From NCBI GenBank assembly GCA_028281285.1, contig JANQKF010000022.1:1-64000 (forward strand): a stretch of 64,000 nucleotides of DNA. The letters run 5' to 3'. The notes beneath the pieces were generated by a model. That model had not been told where the DNA came from, did not search any database, and was given only the letters and a program-made list of their open reading frames with translations. The stretch is from Cyclobacteriaceae bacterium (GTDB taxonomy: Bacteria > Bacteroidota > Bacteroidia > Cytophagales > Cyclobacteriaceae). The position numbers and the translations under genes were made by a program. Position 1 is the first letter of the stretch. Every line of letters begins with the position of its first letter. Positions 9,908 through 18,683 of this stretch are shown one piece after another.

Positions 9908-9943
9908 CCCTGATTATCCGATTACTGGGGATCAGGGTTTTTT
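9908..9943 (+). terminator. Intrinsic terminator of the giant-protein operon
   Basis: CCCTGAT (9908-9914) pairs with ATCAGGG (9931-9937), followed by six T's. The 130-base 3' region before it holds two more hairpins: CTGTCT/AGACAG (9796-9815) and GTAGGTTA/TAACCTAC (9820-9839). These could belong to a processed 3' UTR RNA. Confidence 0.7.
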
Positions 9944-9954
9944 CTTAAACATTT

Positions 9955-10010
9955 TATCTACAAATACGGAACATTAATTTTGTCCGTACGTTAATATCTA
10001 CAAATATGGA
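9955..10010 (+). promoter_or_regulatory. PadR gene promoter flanked by a direct-repeat operator
   Basis: TATCTACAAATACGGA (9955-9970) recurs as TATCTACAAATATGGA (9995-10010), 15 of 16 identical and 40 bases apart, close to four helical turns. Between them lies TAATTTTG (9975-9982), a full match to the Bacteroidota -7 element TAnnTTTG. An inverted pair TACGGA/TCCGTA (9965-9970 and 9983-9988) overlaps this. The layout suggests autoregulation by the PadR protein that starts 7 bases downstream. Confidence 0.55.
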
Positions 10011-10016
10011 TTTTAT

Positions 10017-10346
10017 ATGAAAGGAACCAACATTGGCGAATTTGAAGAACTCGTATTACTGATGGTAGGAGTAACCTACCCCGAAGCCTATGGGGTAGGC
10101 ATCAAAAAAGCTCTATTGGAGAGGATGGGTCGAAAGTCAACGTTAAGCGCGATTCATGCCGTTCTTCAACGTTTACAGGAAAAAGGCTTTGTCACCAGTG
10201 AATTTGGGGAATCTACAAGCGTTAGAGGAGGAAAGCGCAAGAAGCTATTCCAAATCACCGCGAAGGGTTCAAGGGTACTCTCGGAAATACGTGAAACCAG
10301 AAATCAACTCTGGAATGAGATTCCGAAAATCGCCTTGTCAAATTAA
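10017..10346 (+). CDS. PadR-family transcriptional regulator
   Basis: The 109-residue protein has the short PadR winged-helix layout: FEELVLLMVGV in helix 1, the Y-G-I pattern around YPEAYGVGIKKAL, STLSAIHAVLQRLQEKGFV as recognition helix, and a basic wing (VRGGKRKKLFQITAKGSRVL). It lacks a long C-terminal dimer domain, as in PadR-s2 proteins. It lies 8 bases ahead of a permease that carries the prefix domain commonly found next to PadR genes in Bacteroidota and Acidobacteriota. It probably represses this two- or three-gene operon through the repeats at 9955-10010. The inducer is unknown. Confidence 0.9.
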   Translation: MKGTNIGEFEELVLLMVGVTYPEAYGVGIKKALLERMGRKSTLSAIHAVLQRLQEKGFVTSEFGESTSVRGGKRKKLFQITAKGSRVLSEIRETRNQLWNEIPKIALSN

Positions 10347-10354
10347 CGATTGAA

Positions 10355-12979
10355 ATGGCTTCCATAAAACCACCAAAACTCGCCAGGCGATTTCTTTATT
10401 GGCATTGTGATCCTGAACTTCTGGAGGAGATTGAAGGTGATCTCAATGAGGAGTTTGAGGAAATTGCCTCGGAGAAAAGCCCTTTCAAGGCAAGACTCTT
10501 TTACCTGCTTGAAGTTGTCCGCTTCGTGCGTATGTACAAACCACGCAAAAAACTCAAATCACTGAACCGTCTTGATATGATATTCAACAACATTAAAATG
10601 GCTTTTCGTACCATGCGAAAACACAAGGCCTACGCTGCGATTAATCTGTTAGGCTTGATTATAGGGATCACTTGTTCCTTTCTTATTTTCCTTTACGTCA
10701 AGGCCGAGTTGAGCTTTGATAAATTTCATGAACTGTCGGACAGAATCTATAGAATACAGCATTCCTATAGCTTCATGAATGCCCAGGCAGGGCCTACCTA
10801 CAAGAGCACTTTCCCGGAGGTAGAGGACTATACACGCATCTATCCGTGGTTTAGTGAAACAAGAGTTGCATTGCCAGACCAACAAGAGTATTTCGATGAT
10901 CTCTATATTGTCGATAGCAATTTTCTGGATGTTTTTTCTTTTAAGGTCGTTCGGGGAAATAGAAGTACGGCCTTAAACTCACCCGACAAGGTGGTCATCA
11001 CACAATCGATGGCCGGAAAGTATTTTCCTAGAGAAGATGCTCTTGGGAAATCCCTGAAGGTATCAGGATGGCGAGGCAAAGAATACCACCTGCAGGTTAG
11101 CGCTGTCATCGAAGATGTTCCCTTCAACTCACATCTCAAATTTGACCTTTTGGTTCCATTTCAACTATTAGAGGATGACCCGACCGTGACCATTATGAAT
11201 AGCTGGATCAACGACTGGGTGGCCACCTATTTTGTGATTGATAAACAGGCGGATATTAAGAAACTGGAAGATGCCTATAACCCGATCTGGGAAGAGGCTA
11301 CCGGGCTTGAAGCCACTGGATCTATCCGCCTTATGCCGCTTGAGAAAGCACATCTTCATTCCGCCTATCTCGATATCGACTTTGTGCCGCATGGGGATAT
11401 CAACCAGGTTAGAATTTTTTCGGCTGTTTCGATTATCATCCTGTTGATCGCCTGTATCAATTTCATGAACCTGGCTACAGCAAGGGCCTCACGTAGGAGC
11501 AAAGAAGTTGGTGTTCGGAAAGTGATGGGAGCTTATCGAAAACAGTTGGTCGTCCAGTTCCTTTCAGAGGCTTTTGTGATCACCTTCATCGCTTCTATCG
11601 TAGCTGCCCTACTTGTCTATGGTCTTCTGCCAATATTGGAAAATGCTTCAGGTCTGGAGTTAGCCCAATATTTACGGAGGCCGGGACAATTGCTATTTAC
11701 ATTTCTCGCAATTGTTTTGGGTACAGCCATACTAGCCGGTTCCTACCCTGCATTCATTTTATCTGCATTTCAACCCTCGTCCATTTTAAGGGGCAAGTCC
11801 GGCAATTCAAGGATGTCCATTGTACTTCGAAAGGGGTTGGTGGTTTTTCAATTTTCAGTATCCATTGTTCTTATCCTGGCCGCTGTGGTTGCCTATCAAC
11901 AAATGAAATTTGTCAAAACCAAATCGCTCGGATTCGAGCCTCAACAATTAATTTCCATGGATTTTGGTAACCCAAGTGAACTAAGGCCTAAATGGAATCT
12001 CATTAAAGGAGAACTGGAGGCCATGCCTGCAGTAGAGGATGTGTTTGCATCGAGAATGGTGCCGGGTGACGAGGCTTACAGTTGGGGCTATAAATTTGAG
12101 GGATTTACTGAAGATCCAATAGGTGAGAGCTGGATGGGCTACTATCTGGGTCCCGGAGCCATCGAGGGTTATAGAATGGAGCTGATTGCCGGGAGAGGCT
12201 TTTCGGAAGAAATTAGTAGTGATAGCAATGCCTGGGTGCTTAACGAGTCGGCTTGGAAGTTGGCGATCGAGCGATATGGAGAAGCCTGGGAAAACCCCAT
12301 CGGGAAGCGAATAGAATACTATACCACGCATTCAGGGGATTGGAATATGGATAAGGTAGGGACAGTGATTGGAGTAGTAAAGGATTTCCATCATCATGGT
12401 CTTCAGGAGCCTATTGAACCCTTGGTTATACATAATGCATCTAGCCAGAATATCCTGGTACGTGTTACTGATGGAGAGCTACAAAGTACATTGACCTTTT
12501 TGGAAGAGAAATGGCAGTCATTCGGGAGTGCTAACCCTTTTAATTATCGACTGATTGATCAGAAATTCAATCAGCTCTATGCAAAGGAAGATCAGTTTAG
12601 CAGGCTCATTCTTATTTTCTGTGGCCTCGCCATTTTTGTAGCCTGCCTTGGTCTTCTCGGACTCGCTTCTTTCACGGCTGAAACGAGAATCAAGGAAATC
12701 GGTATACGCAAAGTCCTTGGGGCGAGCGTAAGTAGTGTGTTGTGGTTACTGAGTTCCAGTTTCTTAAAACTGATCGGACTGGCCGTTCTGATTGCCGCTC
12801 CTTTAGGGTATTTCCTAACCAGCAACTGGCTTAACAACTTTGCCTATCGAATCAAGGTGGGATGGCAGTACTTTCTATACTCCATGCTCCTTACGGTGAT
12901 CATTGCAGCGCTTACTGTTGGATATCACTCACTAAAGGCAGCAATGGATAACCCTACTAAGAGCCTGCGTTATGAATAA
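10355..12979 (+). CDS. FtsX/MacB-type ABC permease with N-terminal permease-prefix domain
   Basis: The 874-residue protein begins with a soluble prefix of about 75 residues (PPKLARRFLYWHCDPELLEE, EGDLNEEFEE) typical of PadR-linked permeases. The first membrane helix (AINLLGLIIGITCSFLIFLY) leads into a large periplasmic MacB_PCD domain. Three helices with an FtsX core follow (INFMNLATARASRRSKEVGVRK), then a second periplasmic domain and a second FtsX core (RIKEIGIRKVLGASVSS). This double MacB-PCD/FtsX layout is common in Bacteroidota. Such proteins usually work with an ATPase encoded elsewhere as mechanotransmission-type transporters rather than channels. The substrate is unknown. Confidence 0.9.
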   Translation: MASIKPPKLARRFLYWHCDPELLEEIEGDLNEEFEEIASEKSPFKARLFYLLEVVRFVRMYKPRKKLKSLNRLDMIFNNIKMAFRTMRKHKAYAAINLLGLIIGITCSFLIFLYVKAELSFDKFHELSDRIYRIQHSYSFMNAQAGPTYKSTFPEVEDYTRIYPWFSETRVALPDQQEYFDDLYIVDSNFLDVFSFKVVRGNRSTALNSPDKVVITQSMAGKYFPREDALGKSLKVSGWRGKEYHLQVSAVIEDVPFNSHLKFDLLVPFQLLEDDPTVTIMNSWINDWVATYFVIDKQADIKKLEDAYNPIWEEATGLEATGSIRLMPLEKAHLHSAYLDIDFVPHGDINQVRIFSAVSIIILLIACINFMNLATARASRRSKEVGVRKVMGAYRKQLVVQFLSEAFVITFIASIVAALLVYGLLPILENASGLELAQYLRRPGQLLFTFLAIVLGTAILAGSYPAFILSAFQPSSILRGKSGNSRMSIVLRKGLVVFQFSVSIVLILAAVVAYQQMKFVKTKSLGFEPQQLISMDFGNPSELRPKWNLIKGELEAMPAVEDVFASRMVPGDEAYSWGYKFEGFTEDPIGESWMGYYLGPGAIEGYRMELIAGRGFSEEISSDSNAWVLNESAWKLAIERYGEAWENPIGKRIEYYTTHSGDWNMDKVGTVIGVVKDFHHHGLQEPIEPLVIHNASSQNILVRVTDGELQSTLTFLEEKWQSFGSANPFNYRLIDQKFNQLYAKEDQFSRLILIFCGLAIFVACLGLLGLASFTAETRIKEIGIRKVLGASVSSVLWLLSSSFLKLIGLAVLIAAPLGYFLTSNWLNNFAYRIKVGWQYFLYSMLLTVIIAALTVGYHSLKAAMDNPTKSLRYE

Positions 12980-12991
12980 ACCTCAGTTACT

Positions 12992-14098
12992 ATGAACCGA
13001 AGAAAGTTTACCGAAACTCTTTTGAAGGCAACGGCAATTTCACCCTTCGCCATTGAATTGATATCAGGTGGAAAACAGAATAAGGGCCTGGATATTTTAG
13101 TACTAGGTGGAACTTACTTTGTTGGGCCTGGAATCGTTAAGGCGTTGCTTAGAAACGGACATCGCGTAACCTTATTCAATAGAGGTGTCACAAATCCAAA
13201 GCTATTTCCCGGTGTCAAGCATATACGGGGAGATCGTACGAAAGGACAGACAGGATACAAGAGTTTATTGGCTCAAAGAAAAAAATGGGATGCCATCATT
13301 GATGTTTGGCCCCAGGAATCTTACCTGGTGGATGAGGGGACCAGCTTTCTTAGATCAGCAACTGATCACTACTTATTTATCTCCAGTGTCGCTGTGTACA
13401 ATGACTTCAGCAAACCCGGAGTAAATGAAGAATTCGATTTGGTAGCATTGCCCTCGGATCGATCGGAATGGGGTTATTCGGAGCATAAAGTCGCCTCTGA
13501 GAATATAGTTCGAGATCGGTTTCCAACCTACCATACGATTCTTCGATGCGGACCGATCAAAGGCTGGAGAGACGATGCTATTGACCTACCATTCTGGTTA
13601 GTGAAACTCAGAGAAGGTCAGGTGATCGCTCCTGGAAGTGGTAATGATGTCATCCAATTCATTGATGTGAATGATATTGGTGACTTTGTGGTTCGTAGTA
13701 TTGAGAAGGGTCTTTTCGGCTCTTATAATTTAAATGGTCCACAAATTCACCCGTTGACATGGAACGAGTTTTTGAATGCCGGAAAGAGGGCAGTCAATCC
13801 CAATGCGGAAATCATTTGGGTCAGCGAAGATTTTCTAGAAAAACATAAGGTAAATCCCTGGGATGGGATGCCGCTATGGTTGCCCGAACACATTGACCCC
13901 GGGTTTTTCAGGATTGATTCTTCTAAAGCCATTGAAGCCGGATTGACATTTACTCCGATAAAGAAAACTCTCAAAGATCAATTCGACTGGTATTCAAAAA
14001 ATATCCAGCCAGATGGGCTTCACCAATTCGGGATAAATGATAACTGGGGGATCACTTCTTCTAGGTACCAGGAGTTACTCCAACTCTTGAAGAAGTGA
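12992..14098 (+). CDS. Exported NAD-dependent epimerase-fold protein with Tat-like signal
   Basis: The 368-residue protein begins NRRKFTETLLKATAISPFAI, a twin-arginine-like signal that follows an N-R-R-K-F pattern. The mature part has the extended-SDR Rossmann motif in the variant LVLGGTYFVGPGIVKALLRN, as in CSP41/RNA-binding-type epimerases, and HRVTLFNRG after strand 2. A YxxxK-like pair is seen in WGYSEHKVASE. Ser-Ser precedes VAVYND. It lies 12 bases after the PadR-linked permease and probably belongs to the same operon. Its substrate is unknown. Export of a cofactor-binding enzyme through Tat is plausible. Confidence 0.78.
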   Translation: MNRRKFTETLLKATAISPFAIELISGGKQNKGLDILVLGGTYFVGPGIVKALLRNGHRVTLFNRGVTNPKLFPGVKHIRGDRTKGQTGYKSLLAQRKKWDAIIDVWPQESYLVDEGTSFLRSATDHYLFISSVAVYNDFSKPGVNEEFDLVALPSDRSEWGYSEHKVASENIVRDRFPTYHTILRCGPIKGWRDDAIDLPFWLVKLREGQVIAPGSGNDVIQFIDVNDIGDFVVRSIEKGLFGSYNLNGPQIHPLTWNEFLNAGKRAVNPNAEIIWVSEDFLEKHKVNPWDGMPLWLPEHIDPGFFRIDSSKAIEAGLTFTPIKKTLKDQFDWYSKNIQPDGLHQFGINDNWGITSSRYQELLQLLKK

Positions 14099-14118
14099 TG
14101 CTGTTTACCCCATTTATA

Positions 14119-16497
14119 CTATTCGTATTTCAAACGCTCAGCTGGGTTCGCAGTTGCTGATTTCATGGCATGATATCCGGTGGTAAGAATGGTAATCACA
14201 ATGGTTCCTACTAATACAGTGGCGAAAATCATAGCCGTTATTTCTATATGAAACTGGAAATTCTCTAACCAACTCTGCATCGATAGATAACCTAAAATTG
14301 ATGCCGGTACGGCAGCAATTACCACGAGAATAATGAAGTCCCTAATCAATAAACCGACAAGGCCCTTGGTGTTTGCGCCCAATACTTTTCTTATACTGAT
14401 TTCCTTAGAACGCTGCTCTGCAGTATAAGAAGCCAGTCCAAGCAATCCGAGGCACGCGATTAGAATTGTCATAAATGAGAAGCCAAGGAAGAGCTGCCCC
14501 CTTACTTCATCGGTTTCGTATTGCTCATTAAACTGCTCATCCAGAAATTCAAATTCAAACGGCAGGGTAGGAAAGGTCTCTTCCCAGGTCGATTTGATAA
14601 AGGCTACTGTTTCACGGATATTCCCATTGATCTTGATCAAAGCACCACCGTTCGACCGTCTGGGAATAAACAGTAGTGGAGGAATTTCTTCATGAAGTGA
14701 TTGTTGATGAAAGTTCTTCACAACGCCAACAATTCTTGTTGGTGGGATTGTATCATTACCACCTAGAATAATTCGCTTGCCCAGTGGTTCTTCCCAACCA
14801 AAACGTTCTACCATGGCTTCATTCACAATTACTGCTGAGGCCGAATCAGAAGCGAAATCCAATGAAAAATTTCTTCCCGCTACAAACTCAATCCCCATGG
14901 TCGGGAAGAATTCATAGTCCACCCCGTAATTGTCAACGCCTCTTTCTTCCATTACTCCTTCATTGCTTTCCACAAGCATAAGCAGTTTGCCTACTCCCGA
15001 GCCAGGAGTCGAGCCGGTTGTGGCAGCACTGTTAATATTTGCGTTTTGAAGTAGTTTATTTCTTAACACCGGCCATTGTTGCCTTGTATTCCTATTGTTG
15101 AGCTGTAAGCTCATCATTTGCTCCTTGTCGAACCCAAGGTCCTTGTTGCGAACGAACTCCATTTGTCGATAGATCACCAAAGTTCCGATAAGCATGAAAA
15201 TTGAAATAGTGAACTGGAGTGTAACCAACACTTTTCTAAGGATTTTACCTCCGGACTTTCCGACATTCCCCTTGAGTACGGTTGCCGGTTGGAAGGCAGA
15301 GAGGAAAAATGCCGGATAACTTCCACCAATTAGCCCAGTGAAGATCACAATTAGTACAGTGGCTAAGATGGTATTGGTTTCCAAAAGAGCATTAATGTCC
15401 AGGTTTGTCCCAACAACGTTGTTCACACCTGGCACTATAAGGAATAGAACCAGTACGCTCAAGATGAGGGCAATCAATGTGATTAAAATAGATTCTGTAA
15501 GAAACTGCCAAATAAGCCCTCCACGATTAGCTCCCATCACTTTTCTTATTCCCACTTCCAATGACCTTTTCATTGATCTTGCCGTAGCGAGATTCATATA
15601 ATTGATGCTGGCAATAACCACAAGAAAAAGGGCAATGGCGGAGAAAATGTAGATGTAATCCATGTCCCCCGGAGGTACAGGCTCTCCTTGAAAATCCGAG
15701 TTCAAATGGATTGTTGTAATAGGCAGAAGTTCATATTTCACGTATATTTTCAGTGGTTCGAAAATTGGATCAACATATCTGACAATGGTTGAATCCAGTT
15801 TAGCCTGAAACGCATCGGCATCAGCATTCTCGTTCAGTACAACATAGGTGTACAGGTTAAAACTTCCCCAGCTTCCGGCATTGATTCCAAAAAATGTGGA
15901 TCGGGAAATCATTCCTTCCGGCTGTATATGTGAATTGTCCGGGTAGTCTCGATAAACACCAGTCACTTCAAGGGACCGGTTTCCGTCAATGTTGAGCGTT
16001 TGGCCAATAGGATTTTCACCTTTGAATATCTTATCGGCAATGGTTTTATTAAGAACCACTGTATTAGGAGCATCTAAGGCACCATTAGGATCTCCGGCTA
16101 CAAAATCAAAGTCCAAGACCTTGAAAACAGTCGAATCCACGAAGTAAATGTTCTCTTCGAAATAGTTGATCTGATTGTGCTCCAATCGTCTTCGACCTCC
16201 ACCAAAGAAACGTGTGTATTGTTCTACCTCAGCGTTTTCATTTTTCAGGGTCATACCCAAAGGCATCTGGGTCACGGCCCACTTAAAGGCATTGTCAGGC
16301 TCCTGAATTGCTGAGGAGATGCGATATGTACGATCTGACTTACTCTGAAACTTATCAAAACTGGTTTCATGGAAAATGTAAAGGAGAATCAATAAACTGG
16401 ACGTGATCCCTACGGTAAGTCCAATGATATTCAGCGCAGTATAGGCGGGTTGTCGCTTAAGGCTCCGGATGGCAACTTTGATGTAGTTCTTGAGCAT
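14119..16497 (-). CDS. FtsX/MacB-type ABC permease
   Basis: The 792-residue protein has the same double architecture as the permease at 10355 but lacks the prefix domain. It begins LKNYIKVAIRSLKRQPAYTA, then helix 1 (LNIIGLTVGITSSLLILLYI), MacB_PCD, and the first FtsX core (INYMNLATARSMKRSLEVGI). A second periplasmic domain and second FtsX core (EQRSKEISIRKVLGANTKGL) follow, and it ends NPAERLKYE. No ATPase gene adjoins it. It is convergent with the Tat-type epimerase gene and ends 20 bases from it. It may have its own upstream control, since no PadR gene is adjacent. The substrate is unknown. Confidence 0.9.
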   Translation of the reverse strand: MLKNYIKVAIRSLKRQPAYTALNIIGLTVGITSSLLILLYIFHETSFDKFQSKSDRTYRISSAIQEPDNAFKWAVTQMPLGMTLKNENAEVEQYTRFFGGGRRRLEHNQINYFEENIYFVDSTVFKVLDFDFVAGDPNGALDAPNTVVLNKTIADKIFKGENPIGQTLNIDGNRSLEVTGVYRDYPDNSHIQPEGMISRSTFFGINAGSWGSFNLYTYVVLNENADADAFQAKLDSTIVRYVDPIFEPLKIYVKYELLPITTIHLNSDFQGEPVPPGDMDYIYIFSAIALFLVVIASINYMNLATARSMKRSLEVGIRKVMGANRGGLIWQFLTESILITLIALILSVLVLFLIVPGVNNVVGTNLDINALLETNTILATVLIVIFTGLIGGSYPAFFLSAFQPATVLKGNVGKSGGKILRKVLVTLQFTISIFMLIGTLVIYRQMEFVRNKDLGFDKEQMMSLQLNNRNTRQQWPVLRNKLLQNANINSAATTGSTPGSGVGKLLMLVESNEGVMEERGVDNYGVDYEFFPTMGIEFVAGRNFSLDFASDSASAVIVNEAMVERFGWEEPLGKRIILGGNDTIPPTRIVGVVKNFHQQSLHEEIPPLLFIPRRSNGGALIKINGNIRETVAFIKSTWEETFPTLPFEFEFLDEQFNEQYETDEVRGQLFLGFSFMTILIACLGLLGLASYTAEQRSKEISIRKVLGANTKGLVGLLIRDFIILVVIAAVPASILGYLSMQSWLENFQFHIEITAMIFATVLVGTIVITILTTGYHAMKSATANPAERLKYE

Positions 16498-16565
16498 AAC
16501 TGTTGGTTTGTTTGAGTAAGATGACCTGAATGAGTGCTTTGTTTCAATAAAACACCCTGTTTACA

Positions 16566-16607
16566 AAAATAACAAGACCAACATAGACTTCACTATGCTG
16601 GTCTTGT
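16566..16607 (-). terminator. Minus-strand intrinsic terminator upstream of the FtsX permease gene
   Basis: A 15-bp stem pairs 16572-16586 with 16593-16607 around a 6-base loop. The single mismatch becomes a G-U wobble only in RNA read from the minus strand, and the U-run (ATTTTTG at 16564-16570) also lies on that side. It therefore ends the small minus-strand gene at 16647-16880 before the permease gene. Confidence 0.75.
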
Positions 16608-16646
16608 ATTGTGTACTGTATTGTCGAATTACGGAATTGAAACGTA

Positions 16647-16880
16647 TTAGTTGGATTTCCAGATATCGGTATGAATACCATTATTTTTGCTTCCACCACT
16701 TACCCAAACAGAACCTTGGTTGGTTGAGCCTGTAACTGTTCCAATCACATCTCCATTGGAAGGGTTTTCGTCAATTGATGTAGTAAGATCAGCAGTAGTG
16801 ACGGCAACGGGTTCGGTTCCTTCCTTGTAACTTTTCAGAAATAGGAAGCCAACCGAGGCTAAAAATGAAAGAATACGCAT
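16647..16880 (-). CDS. Small exported protein with a truncated cadherin-like motif
   Basis: The 77-residue protein has a hydrophobic N-terminus (MRILSFLASVGFLFLKSY). It then carries DLTTSIDENPSNGDVIGTV and TGSTNQGSV, the N-terminal strands of a bacterial cadherin-like repeat, which normally spans about 100 residues. After that the sequence ends in a Gly/Ser-rich tail. A dedicated strand-specific terminator follows 40 bases after the stop, which supports real transcription. It could be a small surface peptide or the remnant of a longer repeat protein. Confidence 0.5.
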   Translation of the reverse strand: MRILSFLASVGFLFLKSYKEGTEPVAVTTADLTTSIDENPSNGDVIGTVTGSTNQGSVWVSGGSKNNGIHTDIWKSN

Positions 16881-16990
16881 TGTCGAAGAATTGGGGATTA
16901 AAAAATTGAATAGGTGAGACCATGAAAAATGGCAAGCTTAATATGTCGAATATCAAAGTGAATAGCAATAGGACACAGGCTAAGATATTG

Positions 16991-17005
16991 TAAACAAATT
17001 GTTTA
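16991..17005. promoter_or_regulatory. Palindrome TAAACAA-A-TTGTTTA
   Basis: This perfect 15-base inverted repeat lies in the 229-base gap between divergent genes 16880 and 17110. A second small hairpin (CAACC TTTT GGTTG, 17017-17029) follows it. The first could be an operator for either gene; the binding protein is unknown. Confidence 0.3.
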
Positions 17006-17067
17006 AGGTCGTGAGCAACCTTTTGGTTGTCTAATCCATCTTATAAGAGAGATTTGTAACGAAATCT

Positions 17068-17075
17068 TAATTTTG
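17068..17075 (+). promoter_or_regulatory. -7 promoter element TAATTTTG
   Basis: This is a full match to the Bacteroidota sigma consensus TAnnTTTG, 34 bases before the ATG of the pentapeptide-repeat gene. No convincing -33 TTTG at standard spacing is seen. Confidence 0.5.
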
Positions 17076-17109
17076 CAGTCTATTAAAGGGAATTCAGAAA
17101 TTTAAAAAG

Positions 17110-17838
17110 ATGAAAACATCAATCAAATCACTGGCCTTTACCACCTTGTTCCTTGCAGTTCTTTCGTTTGGAGCTTTTGGTCAAAGCGGAACAACAATCA
17201 AGGCAGAAGATATCATGGAAGACATGAAAAAGGGCAAAGACATTACTTACGAGAATGTCACCGTAACAGGTCTGCTCGATTTCACCTATATGGATGAGAA
17301 AATGCCAGAACTTCCAAGAAGGAGAAGATGGTGGAGAAATGGTGGCGACAATACCGTGAATGAGGTAATCGAAAGTCGTATTTCATTCAAGAATGTGACA
17401 TTTGAAGAAGATGTTATCGCCTACTACCATGACGAGCGATCAGGGTACACCTTTACGGCAGATTTTGAAGGTGATGTGACCTTCGAAAATTGCTCTTTCA
17501 GAAGAGACGCCATGTTCAAGTATTCTGAATTTGAGCGAGATGCCAGCTTTGCCGGTTCAACATTTCAAGATGAAACCACCTTCAAATATGCTCAATTCGA
17601 GGAAAAAGCGGATTTTTCCAAATCAATATTTGATGAAGATGCGATCTTTAAGTACACTAAATTCAGGGATGGGGTGAGCTTTACTGGAGCCCGATTCGAG
17701 CGTTCCTTGGATATGAAGTATACTAAGGTAAGAGGAGATTTTGATGTTAAGGACATGTACGTTCGTTGGGACATCGATACCAAATACACCGATATCAATG
17801 GTCGAAGTTTCTCAAAATATATGTTGAGGGATTATTAA
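17110..17838 (+). CDS. Exported pentapeptide-repeat protein
   Basis: The 242-residue protein has a cleavable signal peptide (ALTTLFLAVL-type core, ending AFGQ). From about residue 95 it is built of 11-residue units with Phe at positions 1 and 6, for example FKYSEFERDAS and FAGSTFQDETT. This spacing fits the Pentapeptide_3 variety of right-handed beta-helix. About ten units are visible, with FKY/MKY/TKY starting every second unit. The last units replace Phe by Val, Met or Ile, giving a capping region. It probably acts in the periplasm or at the outer membrane as a structural protein. No enzymatic motif is present. It has its own promoter and terminator. Confidence 0.8.
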   Translation: MKTSIKSLAFTTLFLAVLSFGAFGQSGTTIKAEDIMEDMKKGKDITYENVTVTGLLDFTYMDEKMPELPRRRRWWRNGGDNTVNEVIESRISFKNVTFEEDVIAYYHDERSGYTFTADFEGDVTFENCSFRRDAMFKYSEFERDASFAGSTFQDETTFKYAQFEEKADFSKSIFDEDAIFKYTKFRDGVSFTGARFERSLDMKYTKVRGDFDVKDMYVRWDIDTKYTDINGRSFSKYMLRDY

Positions 17839-17860
17839 AGTACCTATTTACATAGATGAC

Positions 17861-17887
17861 AAGGGATCAGCAATGATCCCTTTTTTT
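17861..17887 (+). terminator. Intrinsic terminator of the pentapeptide-repeat gene
   Basis: AAGGGATCA (17861-17869) and TGATCCCTT (17874-17882) form a perfect stem with a GCAA loop and a T7 tail. It overlaps the stop of the convergent SDR gene by two bases. Confidence 0.8.
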
Positions 17888-18683
17888 ATTGCTGCTGTTT
17901 AACAAACTGCTTGGCAAGAATCCTTATTTTCATGTTATAAGGGATCATCTTGCCAAGTGCCTTATAAAACCTCGGAACAGCCTTTGGTATGGCCACAGCC
18001 TTTCCTCTCAACATTCTGCTAATTGTATATTCAGCGACTTCCTCAGGAGTGGCTTGAGTTAATTTCGAGAAAAAACCCATCTGCTCATTTCTGGCCAAAA
18101 CATCCGGATTAGTGAGAACAGCAGCGGGACAAAGCACGGTAACTGAGACATTGGTGTCTTCAAGCTCTTTTCGCAACGATCTTGAGAATGAATAGACAAA
18201 GCGTTTACTCGCTGAATAGATTCCTTTGTATGGAATGTCATAAAATGCCGCCATACTCGCCACATTCAGAATATAACCCTTGGGCAAGGATTTCAGGTCT
18301 TTCAAAAATAAATGCGTTAACATCACCAGATTGACCATGTTCAATTGCATCTGGCCATAGTAGAAGTTAGCAGGCTTGCTATCGAAAGCTCCCGAATTAC
18401 CCAGACCGGCATTGTTCATCAAGGCATTGATCACGTATCCATTTTCCTGACACCAATTGTAAATTTCCTGTGGCGCTTCTTTTTGCATCAGGTCCGATCC
18501 AAGAAATTGAAAGTCCTGATTCGGATATTGAGTCCTGAGTTCGTTGGTGACTTCTTCGAGCTTTGGTTCAGGTAGCGCAACCAGTAAAGCATTATACCCT
18601 CTAGCAGCACAGTTTTCAGCAAGAGCTTTTCCAATGCCATTACTTGCTCCGGTAATCAGCGTATAGGTCTTTTGATCGCTCAT
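17886..18683 (-). CDS. Short-chain dehydrogenase/reductase
   Basis: The protein has 265 residues if started at ATG 18683. That ATG overlaps the stop of the upstream epimerase gene as ATGA, so it is preferred to a codon 21 bases earlier. The classical SDR features are TGASNGIGKALAENCAARG (NADP-type glycine motif), NNAGLG, catalytic Ser in NVASMAAF, and YSASKRF for Tyr and Lys. The C-terminus is basic. It is the third gene of the CPBP/epimerase/SDR operon and is probably translationally coupled. The substrate is unknown; lipid or ketone reduction is usual for this DltE/YqjQ-like group. Confidence 0.9.
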   Translation of the reverse strand: MSDQKTYTLITGASNGIGKALAENCAARGYNALLVALPEPKLEEVTNELRTQYPNQDFQFLGSDLMQKEAPQEIYNWCQENGYVINALMNNAGLGNSGAFDSKPANFYYGQMQLNMVNLVMLTHLFLKDLKSLPKGYILNVASMAAFYDIPYKGIYSASKRFVYSFSRSLRKELEDTNVSVTVLCPAAVLTNPDVLARNEQMGFFSKLTQATPEEVAEYTISRMLRGKAVAIPKAVPRFYKALGKMIPYNMKIRILAKQFVKQQQ

